A stretch of 7,152 bases of DNA from the NCBI GenBank assembly GCA_902496115.1, contig CABUZK010000062.1, positions 1 to 7,152 of the forward strand, in the 5' to 3' direction. Position numbers and translations under genes: made by a program. Of this stretch, positions 1 to 5,527 are shown piece by piece. The notes below the pieces were generated by a model. It made no database searches and was not told the DNA's origin. It was given only the letters and a program-made list of their open reading frames with translations. The first letter of the stretch is position 1; each line of letters begins with the position of its first letter. This stretch comes from an uncultured Collinsella sp. (GTDB taxonomy: Bacteria > Actinomycetota > Coriobacteriia > Coriobacteriales > Coriobacteriaceae).

Positions 1-549
1 GACTTCGAGAAGAGCCAGAAGGCCGCTCCTGCCACTACCGCTAAGCCGGTCGAGGCTCCCAAGGCCGCTGCCGTCGAGGCCCCCAAGGCCGAGGCTGCCG
101 ACTTCGTGAAGGTCGAGAACGTTTTTGTTGCCGAGAACTTCGCTTCTCGTGACGAGGCCCTGAGCTTTGTCTCCAACCAGGCCGTCAAGGCCGGTGTCGC
201 TGGCGACGCCGATGCCGTGATGAACGCCTTCCTGGCTCGCGAGGCCGAGGGCACCACGGGTATGATGGAGGGCTTCGCCATTCCGCATGCCAAGTCCGAT
301 GCCATTACCGAGGCCGCCGTTATCGTCGTCAAGGACGACTCTGGCGTGACCGGTTGGGACACCATGGACGGTGCTCCCGTCAACGTGGCTATCGCCCTGC
401 TCATCCCCGGTGCCCAGGCCGGCACCACGCACCTCAAGATCCTGTCCAAGGTCGCCGAGGCGCTCATGGACGAGGGCTTCCGTGCCACCGTCAAGGGTTC
501 CACCGACGCCGCCGAGATCGCCAAGACGATCAACGCCCGCCTGGTCTAA
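1..549 (+). CDS. fruA: Fructose-type PTS Enzyme II, C-terminal part with EIIA domain (5'-truncated by window)
   Basis: The reading frame is open from base 1, so the gene starts upstream; 182 residues are visible. Residues about 1-35 are an Ala/Pro/Lys/Glu-rich linker with the hexapeptide VEAPKA twice. From about residue 36 to the TAA stop it is a complete EIIA domain of the fructose/mannitol family (PTS_EIIA_2). The phosphorylatable His is in IPHAK (codon 286-288, visible residue 96), preceded by the family's EGTTGMMEGF stretch. The second conserved His is in THLKIL (codon 430-432). EIIA takes phosphate from HPr and passes it to EIIB for uptake. A linker before EIIA implies that membrane EIIC and EIIB lie N-terminal, giving a B-C-A or similar order, whereas many Gram-positive FruA proteins are A-B-C. 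The ptsH, ptsI and PfkB neighbours support fructose, but specificity cannot be read from EIIA alone. The ATG/GTG codons inside the linker are not taken as starts. Confidence 0.88.
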   Translation, partial: DFEKSQKAAPATTAKPVEAPKAAAVEAPKAEAADFVKVENVFVAENFASRDEALSFVSNQAVKAGVAGDADAVMNAFLAREAEGTTGMMEGFAIPHAKSDAITEAAVIVVKDDSGVTGWDTMDGAPVNVAIALLIPGAQAGTTHLKILSKVAEALMDEGFRATVKGSTDAAEIAKTINARLV

Positions 550-585
550 TCCCGCAACTCGCGAGTAACATCGCCCCTTGTATAT

Positions 586-620
586 AAGGCGGAGACCCTT
601 TCCAGGGCCTCCGCCTTTTT
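586..620 (+). terminator. Rho-independent terminator of the EII gene
   Basis: The arm AAGGCGGAG (586-594) pairs with CTCCGCCTT (609-617). After an A/C mismatch, CCCT (596-599) pairs with AGGG (604-607) around a four-base loop, and a T run (616-620) follows. It starts 36 bases after the stop codon at 549. It should separate the EII transcript from ptsH, so ptsH needs its own promoter. Confidence 0.92.
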
Positions 621-716
621 CTATCCCTCCCATAGGTTGCGGTGAAATAGGGACTGTTTAAACGATTCAACCCCAAATTCAGTCCCTATTTCACCGCAAC
701 TTACAAAAGGGTATAG
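621..716. repeat. Inverted-repeat element A: perfect 21-bp arms, 23-base spacer
   Basis: Bases 636-656 and 680-700 are perfect reverse complements (21/21), beginning GTTGCGGTGAAATAGG on the left. The spacer 657-679 is AT-rich. The symmetry continues imperfectly outward: CTATCCCT (621-628) faces AGGGTATAG (708-716). It begins directly after the T run of the EII terminator and has no T tract of its own, so it is not a second ordinary terminator. No coding sequence or clear target-site duplication is visible. It looks like a small palindromic dispersed element (REP- or MITE-like) or a stable RNA hairpin. That identity is inference; the arm complementarity is read directly. Confidence 0.8.
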
Positions 717-807
717 AGGGGGCTGTCTATCGAGTCTTTGTCGCGAACAGTTCATCAGCCAGAATTTCGTTCTCACGATATTACTCTGGACCGACCAAGT
801 TTCCGCA

Positions 808-936
808 GCTCGCCTGCCGGGCGGGTCGGTTAAGTTTGTCGCGAGTTCCGCACGCAAAGGAAAGCACTTAATGTGCTTTCCGTCTTGCGCAGGACTGTAG
901 AGCAGCAAACTTAACCGCCCCGCCCGGCAGGCGAGC
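808..936. repeat. Inverted-repeat element B: 31-bp arms (30/31), nested inner hairpin
   Basis: Bases 808-838 and 906-936 are reverse complements at 30 of 31 positions; the only mismatch is T826 against C918. The 67-base interior holds a second perfect hairpin, GGAAAGCAC (859-867) with GTGCTTTCC (873-881), and an outer CGCAA/TTGCG pairing (853-857 with 885-889). Weaker symmetry continues outside the core: TTCC (801-804) with GGAA (942-945), and TGGAC plus CACGA (774-791) with GTCCA plus TCGTG (954-968). The element may therefore span roughly 774-968. It has no T tract, no gene and no obvious target-site duplication. It resembles a non-autonomous palindromic mobile element or a long structured RNA; I cannot say which from one copy. 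Confidence 0.8.
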
Positions 937-989
937 GTACAGGAACGACATCCGTCCAATAATTCGTGCGAAACACAATGAAAAACAGT

Positions 990-1012
990 TTGATGTGAGT
1001 TAATATAAACAA
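990..1012 (+). promoter_or_regulatory. Probable ptsH promoter region
   Basis: An AT-rich block contains overlapping -10-like hexamers TAATAT (1001-1006) and TATAAA (1004-1009). No good -35 sits at 16-18 bases; TTGATG (990-995) is too close. A partly symmetric stretch GTTT...AAAC (988-1010) covers the same bases and could bind a regulator. A start near 1013-1016 would give a leader of about 60 bases. A promoter is expected here because of the terminator at 586-620, but the exact assignment is weak. Confidence 0.35.
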
Positions 1013-1023
1013 CGTCGTGAATC

Positions 1024-1071
1024 TGACTCCTGCCGCATGCATGACAGGGGTTAAACACAAAAAAGGAGTCA
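1024..1071 (+). promoter_or_regulatory. ptsH leader with two mutually exclusive hairpins over the ribosome-binding site
   Basis: TGACTCCT (1024-1031) is perfectly complementary to AGGAGTCA (1064-1071), which contains the ptsH Shine-Dalgarno AGGAG (1064-1068). The same left segment, TGACTCCTG (1024-1032), can instead pair over nine positions, two of them G-U, with CAGGGGTTA (1045-1053) around a 12-base loop. The first fold hides the ribosome-binding site and the second frees it. That is the layout of a translational switch. The complementarity is read from sequence; regulation is inference. Confidence 0.5.
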
Positions 1072-1074
1072 ATT

Positions 1075-1338
1075 ATGGTTTCTGAGAAGGCTACCCTCGT
1101 TAATCCTCAGGGTCTTCACATGCGTCCTGCTGGTCTCTTCGCCTCCACCATGGGCAAGTACGCCTGCGACGTGACGGTCGTCACCCCCGAGAAGGAGGTC
1201 AACGGCAAGTCCCCGATGGCCCTCATGGCTGCTGGTATCCCCTGCGGCACCGAGGTCGAGGTCAAGTGCGACGGCGCTGACGAGGCCGAGGCTCTGGCTG
1301 CTGCCGTCGAGCTCATCAAGAGCGGTCTTGGCGAGTAG
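1075..1338 (+). CDS. ptsH: HPr, phosphocarrier protein of the PTS
   Basis: This is an 87-residue protein, the usual HPr length. The active-site segment GLHMRPA places the phosphorylated histidine at position 15, as in the classical family. HPr carries phosphate in the cytoplasm from Enzyme I to the EIIA domains. The regulatory-site region NGKSPMALMAAGI places a serine at 46, the residue phosphorylated by HPr kinase in Firmicutes, but it is followed by Pro47 where Ile is usual. The start ATG is 6 bases after AGGAG (1064-1068). Codon use is strongly biased toward GAG, AAG, GTC and GCC, as expected for an abundant protein. A terminator-like hairpin and then ptsI follow downstream. Expression may be tuned by the leader hairpins upstream. 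Identification is secure; whether Ser46 is ever phosphorylated here is unknown. Confidence 0.97.
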   Translation: MVSEKATLVNPQGLHMRPAGLFASTMGKYACDVTVVTPEKEVNGKSPMALMAAGIPCGTEVEVKCDGADEAEALAAAVELIKSGLGE

Positions 1339-1383
1339 AACTCAAACGGGTCGTATGTTGAACAATTAAGTTCATACTTGGGG

Positions 1384-1419
1384 GCGCAGTGACCTGTATT
1401 AAGGTAGCTGCGCTCTTTT
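1384..1419 (+). terminator. Intercistronic terminator or attenuator between ptsH and ptsI
   Basis: GCGCAG (1384-1389) pairs with CTGCGC (1408-1413). Beyond a 2x2 internal loop, ACCT (1392-1395) pairs with AGGT (1402-1405), closing a six-base loop, and TCTTTT follows (1414-1419). A weaker stem, GTAT..GAAC (1353-1363) with GTTCATAC (1370-1377), lies just upstream. The short T tract suggests partial termination, which would yield more HPr than Enzyme I. TTGTCA (1418-1423) after it could be the -35 of a ptsI promoter, but the matching -10 is poor. Confidence 0.65.
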
Positions 1420-1471
1420 GTCATGGATATGGCAAAACGCTTTATCACATGACACGGAGAGAGGAATGGGA

Positions 1472-3175
1472 ATGTATCAGGGAGTCAACGCATCCGAGGG
1501 TATCGGTATCGGCACCGTCATGGTCGCCGTCGATCCCGACTTGACGTTTGAGCCGCACGAGGTTGCTGATTCGGCAGCAGAGAAGGAGCGCTATCAGTCC
1601 GCTCTTTCGGTCTTCTGCGAGAAGACCCAGGCTCAGGCCGACCACATGAAGGAGACGGTGGGCGAGGCCGAGGCCGAGATCATGAGCGGACACATTGTCC
1701 TTGCTCAGGATCCGGGCATGACTGACGCCATCAACGCCGCCATTGACGGCGGCACCTGCGCTGAGCAGGCGCTCATGGACACCTCGACCATGTTCGAGAA
1801 CATGTTCCTGTCCATGGACGACGAGATGTTCCGTCTGCGCGCCGCCGACATCGCCGACATCCGCACCGGTATTCTTGCCGAGCTGCTGGGCAAGGAGGTC
1901 GTTGACCTCTCCGTCCTGCCCGAGAACACCGTCGTTGTCGTGCACGACCTCACGCCGTCCATGACCGCCACGATCGATAAGGCCCACGTTGCAGGTATCG
2001 TCACCGAGACCGGTGGCCGCACGTCGCACTCTGCGATCATCGCGCGTGCCCTCGAGATTCCGGCTGTCCTTTCGGTTGCCAACAGCTGCACCGCACTGCG
2101 CAACGGCATGACCGTTGTCGTTGACGGTGGCAAGGGCGTCGTCGAGGCCGATCCCGACGAGGAGACGCTCGCCGCCTACACCGCCAAGGCCGAGGCCTTC
2201 GCTGCCGAGAAGGCGGCCCTCGAGGCTTTCCGCGGCAAGCCGTCCGTGACTGCCGATGGCATCAAGAAGATCATCGCCTGCAACATCGGTAACCCTGATG
2301 ACGTGCCCAACGCGCTTGATCACGATGCCGAGGCTATCGGTCTGTTCCGCTCCGAGTTCCTGTTCATGGACTCCGCCGAGCTTCCTTCCGAGGAGGAGCA
2401 GTTCAACGCCTACCGCAAGGTCGCCAGTGCGCTCAAGGGCGCTCCGGTCATCATCCGCACGCTCGATGTTGGTGGCGACAAGGAGATTCCGTACCTGCAC
2501 ATGGTTAAGGAAGATAACCCCTTCATGGGCTTCCGTGCTGTGCGTTACTGCCTGGCCAATCCCGACCAGTATAAGGTCCAGCTTCGCGCCCTGCTGCGCG
2601 CCAGCGCTTTCGGCGATGTCAAGATCATGATCCCGCTCGTCACCTGCGTCGAGGAGGTCGTGGCTGTCAAGGAGCTGGTCGAGCAGTGCAAGGCCGAGCT
2701 GACCGAAGAGGGTCGCAAGTTCAACGAGAACATCGAAGTCGGCATCATGGTCGAGACGCCCGCCGCTTCGCTGCTCGCTGACCGTCTGGCCGAGGTCGCC
2801 GACTTCTTCTCCATCGGCACCAACGACCTGATCGGCTACACCATGTGCGCCGATCGTGGCAACGACACCATCTCCAACCTGTACCAGGTGTACTATCCCG
2901 CCGTGCTCCGCTCGCTCAAGAACATCATCGAGAGCGGCGTGAAGGCCGGCATCATGGTCGGTATGTGCGGCGAGGCCGCTGCCGATCCGCTGCTCGAGCC
3001 GTTGCTGATCAGCTGGGGCCTGGAGGAGTTCTCGATGAGCGCTCCGTCGATCCTGCGCGCCCGCAAGACCATCAGCCAGTGGACCAAGGCCGAGTGCGAC
3101 GAGCTCGCCGAGAAGGCGCTCGCCTGCAACACCGCCGCCGAGGTCAAGGCACTGCTCGAGTCCGCAGCTCGCTAA
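1472..3175 (+). CDS. ptsI: Phosphoenolpyruvate-protein phosphotransferase (PTS Enzyme I)
   Basis: Enzyme I autophosphorylates from PEP and passes the phosphate to HPr His15, the first step of all PTS uptake. It is 567 residues from this start, typical for the family. The N-terminal half holds the HPr-binding and phospho-histidine domains, with active His186 in GGRTSHSAIIARA. The C-terminal barrel holds the PEP site: Arg293 in GLFRSEFLF, Arg329 in RTLDVGGDKE, GTNDL (Asn451, Asp452), ADRGN, and Cys499 in VGMCGEA. All sit three positions below their E. coli counterparts (His189, Arg296, Arg332, Cys502), which supports this ATG, with AGGA 6 bases upstream. The in-frame ATG at 1466, served by GGAG at 1456-1459, is an equally possible start and adds two residues. 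One oddity is Gly455 in DLIGYTM, where Gln is usual. It probably shares a transcript with ptsH by read-through and with the kinase downstream. Confidence 0.97.
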   Translation: MYQGVNASEGIGIGTVMVAVDPDLTFEPHEVADSAAEKERYQSALSVFCEKTQAQADHMKETVGEAEAEIMSGHIVLAQDPGMTDAINAAIDGGTCAEQALMDTSTMFENMFLSMDDEMFRLRAADIADIRTGILAELLGKEVVDLSVLPENTVVVVHDLTPSMTATIDKAHVAGIVTETGGRTSHSAIIARALEIPAVLSVANSCTALRNGMTVVVDGGKGVVEADPDEETLAAYTAKAEAFAAEKAALEAFRGKPSVTADGIKKIIACNIGNPDDVPNALDHDAEAIGLFRSEFLFMDSAELPSEEEQFNAYRKVASALKGAPVIIRTLDVGGDKEIPYLHMVKEDNPFMGFRAVRYCLANPDQYKVQLRALLRASAFGDVKIMIPLVTCVEEVVAVKELVEQCKAELTEEGRKFNENIEVGIMVETPAASLLADRLAEVADFFSIGTNDLIGYTMCADRGNDTISNLYQVYYPAVLRSLKNIIESGVKAGIMVGMCGEAAADPLLEPLLISWGLEEFSMSAPSILRARKTISQWTKAECDELAEKALACNTAAEVKALLESAAR

Positions 3176-3192
3176 TTTGGTATCAGAGGTAA

Positions 3193-3222
3193 CCGCGTGG
3201 TTGGAATGGGCCGGCCACGCGG
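3193..3222 (+). other. GC-rich hairpin between ptsI and the first PfkB kinase
   Basis: CCGCGTGG (3193-3200) is a perfect reverse complement of CCACGCGG (3215-3222), with a 14-base loop. No T tract follows, so it is unlikely to terminate fully. It could protect or process the mRNA between ptsI and the kinase, which are only 74 bases apart and are probably co-transcribed. Confidence 0.5.
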
Positions 3223-3249
3223 CCCTCACATATACAGGGGGTACTGTAA

Positions 3250-4182
3250 ATGTTCTACACGCTAACCGCTAATCCGGCTGTCGACATGACGGTTTCGAGC
3301 TCTCCGCTCGAGCCCGACGAAAACGTCCGCACCGGCTCGGCCAGCTACACGGCCAACGGCAAGGGCCTCGACGTGTCCTTCGCCTTTAAGAAGATGGGCG
3401 TCGACACCGTCGCGCTCGGCTTCTTCGCTGGCTTCACGGGCAAGTTTATCGTCGAGGAGGTCATGAACCTGGGTTGCCTGTGCCGCCCGGTCTGGACCGA
3501 TGGCATCACGCGTATCAACACCTACGTCAACGATGGCCAGCACGAGTACGGCATCCTGAACCCCGGCGCCCCGATTACGCCGGAGCATCAGAAGGAGCTC
3601 TACAACATCCTGGACACCGCGGGCGATCTTGAGTGCCTGATTGTCTCCGGCTCCGTGCCTCCTAAAGCTACGCCCGACTTCCTGGCCCAGGTTATGGAGC
3701 ACGCTCAGGCTCGTGGCGCCGACGTCGTCCTGGACCTGTCCTCCGACAAGCTCAAGGAGCTCGCTCACAAGAAGCCGCTGCTCATTAAGCCGAACCATCA
3801 CGAGATGAAGGCCATCTTCGGCGTGCCTGTCGACACCGACGACGAGGTCCGCGTTGCCATGAAGCTCGCCCACGACGCCGGCGTTCAGAACGTGCTGCTC
3901 ACCCGTGGTAGCCGCGGCGACGCTTACTTCTCCAACGGCGAGGACATCTGGTACGCCAAGCGTGAGTTCAACATCAAGCTGGTCTCTTCTGTCTGCGCCG
4001 GCGACTGCACCCTCGCTGCGTTCCTGCACAAGTGGTACAGGGATCGCGACAACGTCGAGGAGGCCATGAAGCTCGCTATGGCTACCGGCGCTAACGTTGC
4101 CGAGTCCGTCGGCATCGGCGACTTCGGTCACGTCGATGAGTACAGCAAGCGCGTTGCTGTCCGCAAGCTCGATCGCAAGTAA
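3250..4182 (+). CDS. fruK: PfkB-family hexose kinase, 1-phosphofructokinase type (first copy)
   Basis: This 310-residue soluble kinase has the usual 1-phosphofructokinase length and is predicted to turn fructose 1-phosphate plus ATP into fructose 1,6-bisphosphate. It opens with YTLTANPAVD, typical of FruK/LacC/Pfk2 proteins. The N-terminal sugar-site motif reads NGKGLDVSFAF (Asn36 to Asp41; Asn is usual at 41). A nucleotide-site stretch, LLTRGSRGDAYF, departs from the usual TxGxxGA spacing. The C-terminal PfkB signature reads VCAGDCTLAAF, with catalytic base Asp252 and Cys249 where Gly is more usual. The start ATG lies 8 bases after AGGGGG (3236-3241). A very strong terminator follows. Tagatose 6-phosphate or another hexose phosphate is a possible substrate; the PTS context favours fructose 1-phosphate. 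The next gene is a diverged paralogue. Confidence 0.85.
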   Translation: MFYTLTANPAVDMTVSSSPLEPDENVRTGSASYTANGKGLDVSFAFKKMGVDTVALGFFAGFTGKFIVEEVMNLGCLCRPVWTDGITRINTYVNDGQHEYGILNPGAPITPEHQKELYNILDTAGDLECLIVSGSVPPKATPDFLAQVMEHAQARGADVVLDLSSDKLKELAHKKPLLIKPNHHEMKAIFGVPVDTDDEVRVAMKLAHDAGVQNVLLTRGSRGDAYFSNGEDIWYAKREFNIKLVSSVCAGDCTLAAFLHKWYRDRDNVEEAMKLAMATGANVAESVGIGDFGHVDEYSKRVAVRKLDRK

Positions 4183-4208
4183 GCGAAACTCATTATTTTC
4201 GCGTGTAC

Positions 4209-4240
4209 GGCGCCCCGGTTTTGGCCGGGGCGCCATTTTT
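4209..4240 (+). terminator. Strong rho-independent terminator after the first kinase
   Basis: GGCGCCCCGG (4209-4218) pairs perfectly with CCGGGGCGCC (4225-4234) around a TTTTGG loop, followed by ATTTTT. It closes the ptsH-ptsI-kinase transcript and leaves the second kinase to its own promoter. A weaker stem, ACAGG/CCTGT (4259-4263 with 4272-4276) followed by TTCTTTT, lies just downstream. Confidence 0.95.
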
Positions 4241-4334
4241 GTATATTGTGGGCGAGCGACAGGACAAGGACCCTGTTTCTTTTGCCCGTCATCCCGCCGC
4301 CCTGCACGCGTTCTACACCGTTCGCCGAGTCGCT

Positions 4335-4370
4335 ATGGTCTTTTCCCGAAGCGTGGAATATACTTTCACT
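4335..4370 (+). promoter_or_regulatory. Probable promoter of the second PfkB kinase
   Basis: TATACT (4359-4364) is a good -10 hexamer, 35 bases before the start codon, in a gap isolated by the upstream terminator. The expected -35 position (4336-4341, TGGTCT) matches poorly, so the promoter may be weak or need an activator. Confidence 0.4.
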
Positions 4371-4398
4371 AACACGTTGCCTTGTGAAAGGAACTTAC

Positions 4399-5331
4399 AT
4401 GATTTACACGCTCACTGCAAATCCCGCCATTGACTACAACATTGCCTGCGACGGTCTTTCCGCCAACACCGTCACCCGCACTCGCAACGCGGTCTATACG
4501 CCCAACGGCAAGGGTCTTAACGTCTCGTTCACCCTCGATCACTACGGCGTCGACACCACGATCCTGGGCTTTTTTGCCGGTTTCTCGGGCGAGTTTATCG
4601 TCAAGGGCGCCGAGGCCCTGGGCGTGCCCGTCAAGCCCGTGTGGACCGACGGCATCACGCGCGTCAATGTCTTCCTCAACGCCGGTCCCGACACCGAGTA
4701 CAACATGGTCAATGCAGGCGCTGCCATCAATGCTGCCAACGAGCAGGAAATGTTTGAGCTCATTGATTCGCTCGACGACATGACCTGCCTGGTCATTAGC
4801 GGCTCGCTGCCCCCCAACACCTCCGAGGGTTTCCTGGCCGAGGTACTTCGCCGTGTTAAGGCAAAGGGTGCCGAGTTCGTGCTTGATATCTCGAGCCATC
4901 AGCTGGCCGACCTCATTGCCATGGAGCCGTTGCTCATTAAGCCCAACGACGATGAACTGCTCGACATCTTTGGCATTAAGGTGAGCGGTGGCGACGACGA
5001 GTCCGTCAAGGGTGCGATGGCCGAGCTCCACGCCAAGGGCGCTAAGAACGTGCTGTTGACCCTGGGTGGCGCTGGCGCGTACTTCTCCAACGGAGAGCAC
5101 ATCTGGTTTGCCAACCGCACCTTTAAGGTCAAGCTGCTGTCGACGGTCTGCGCCGGCGACTCCTCACTTGCCGCCTTCCTGTCCGTGTGGCACGACGCTC
5201 CCGAGCGTGTTGAGGATGCCCTGCGCCTCTCGATGGCCACCGGCGCCAACGTGGTGGAGTGCCCCGGTCTGGGCGATTTTGCCAAGGTGGACGAATATAA
5301 GAAGCACATTGAGGTTCGCCAGGTCTGCTAG
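4399..5331 (+). CDS. PfkB-family hexose kinase, 1-phosphofructokinase type (second copy)
   Basis: This 310-residue paralogue has the same length as the kinase before it, with roughly half the residues matching by eye. It opens YTLTANPAID and shares the blocks LGFFAGF, PVWTDGITR, PLLIKPN, YFSNG and MATGANV. Its sugar-site motif NGKGLNVSF keeps the common Asn41, and its nucleotide stretch LLTLGGAGAYF has normal TxGxxGA spacing. It is therefore closer to the family consensus than the first copy. The signature VCAGDSSLAAF supplies the presumed catalytic base Asp254, again with Cys (251) for Gly. The predicted reaction is ATP-dependent phosphorylation of fructose 1-phosphate or a related hexose phosphate. 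The ATG at 4399 is chosen because AAAGGA (4387-4392) lies 6 bases upstream and the protein then aligns with its paralogue from residue 1; the open frame before it is non-coding leader. It is flanked by terminators and so is its own transcription unit. Confidence 0.85.
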   Translation: MIYTLTANPAIDYNIACDGLSANTVTRTRNAVYTPNGKGLNVSFTLDHYGVDTTILGFFAGFSGEFIVKGAEALGVPVKPVWTDGITRVNVFLNAGPDTEYNMVNAGAAINAANEQEMFELIDSLDDMTCLVISGSLPPNTSEGFLAEVLRRVKAKGAEFVLDISSHQLADLIAMEPLLIKPNDDELLDIFGIKVSGGDDESVKGAMAELHAKGAKNVLLTLGGAGAYFSNGEHIWFANRTFKVKLLSTVCAGDSSLAAFLSVWHDAPERVEDALRLSMATGANVVECPGLGDFAKVDEYKKHIEVRQVC

Positions 5332-5353
5332 CCGCATCGATATGTCGTTGTCG

Positions 5354-5390
5354 AACACCCGCTTTGGATCTCCGAGGCGGGTGTTTTTTT
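5354..5390 (+). terminator. Strong rho-independent terminator after the second kinase
   Basis: AACACCCGCTTTGG (5354-5367) pairs with CCGAGGCGGGTGTT (5372-5385), with two G-U pairs and a four-base loop ATCT. A run of seven T follows (5384-5390). It separates the kinase from the CCA enzyme gene. Confidence 0.95.
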
Positions 5391-5447
5391 GCGTTCTGGC
5401 CGCATGTGGCGCTTACTGTCCCGTTCGTTCGAATCGACGATACGATT

Positions 5448-5480
5448 GCATGTGCGCGCATGCTCGTTTCTTGCTAGACT
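5448..5480 (+). promoter_or_regulatory. Probable extended -10 promoter of the CCA-enzyme gene
   Basis: TAGACT (5475-5480) preceded by TGC (5472-5474) reads as an extended -10 element. No clear -35 lies at normal spacing. A short inverted repeat, GCATG (5448-5452) with CATGC (5459-5463), sits just upstream and could be an operator, though it may be chance in GC-rich DNA. Confidence 0.4.
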
Positions 5481-5527
5481 TCTTGAGAACCATCGATTAA
5501 CGTTTGCAGGCGCAGGAGGCCATAGCT

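Noticed and set aside
737..844. Direct repeat TTTGTCGCGA at 737-746 and 835-844
   Set aside because: At ten bases it could be a coincidence, and it does not flank the palindrome as a target-site duplication would; the second copy lies inside the element.
871..900. A nine-codon + strand mini-frame (ATG at 871, TAG at 898) inside the second palindrome
   Set aside because: There is no Shine-Dalgarno sequence, and the bases are accounted for by the nested hairpin.
586..936. CRISPR array
   Set aside because: The repeats are inverted, not direct; there are only two, unrelated elements and no regular spacers.
621..1058. A 145-codon open frame on the - strand across the two palindromes
   Set aside because: It is made largely of the inverted-repeat arms, shows no protein-family features and has no convincing ribosome-binding site, so the open frame is most likely accidental.
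1445..3229. A 594-codon open frame on the - strand opposite ptsI
   Set aside because: It mirrors the sense codon bias: NNC/NNG codons rarely give stops in the antisense frame. Its translation is low-complexity, rich in Gly, Leu, Val, Asp and His, while the sense strand encodes a complete Enzyme I with all catalytic motifs.
3262..4236. A 324-codon open frame on the - strand opposite the first PfkB kinase
   Set aside because: Same codon-bias shadow. It runs into the terminator at 4209-4240 and has no recognisable domain; the sense gene is clearly real.
4246..4398. In-frame N-terminal extension of the second PfkB kinase
   Set aside because: It contains a likely promoter and leader, lacks similarity to the paralogue, and a good ribosome-binding site precedes the ATG at 4399.
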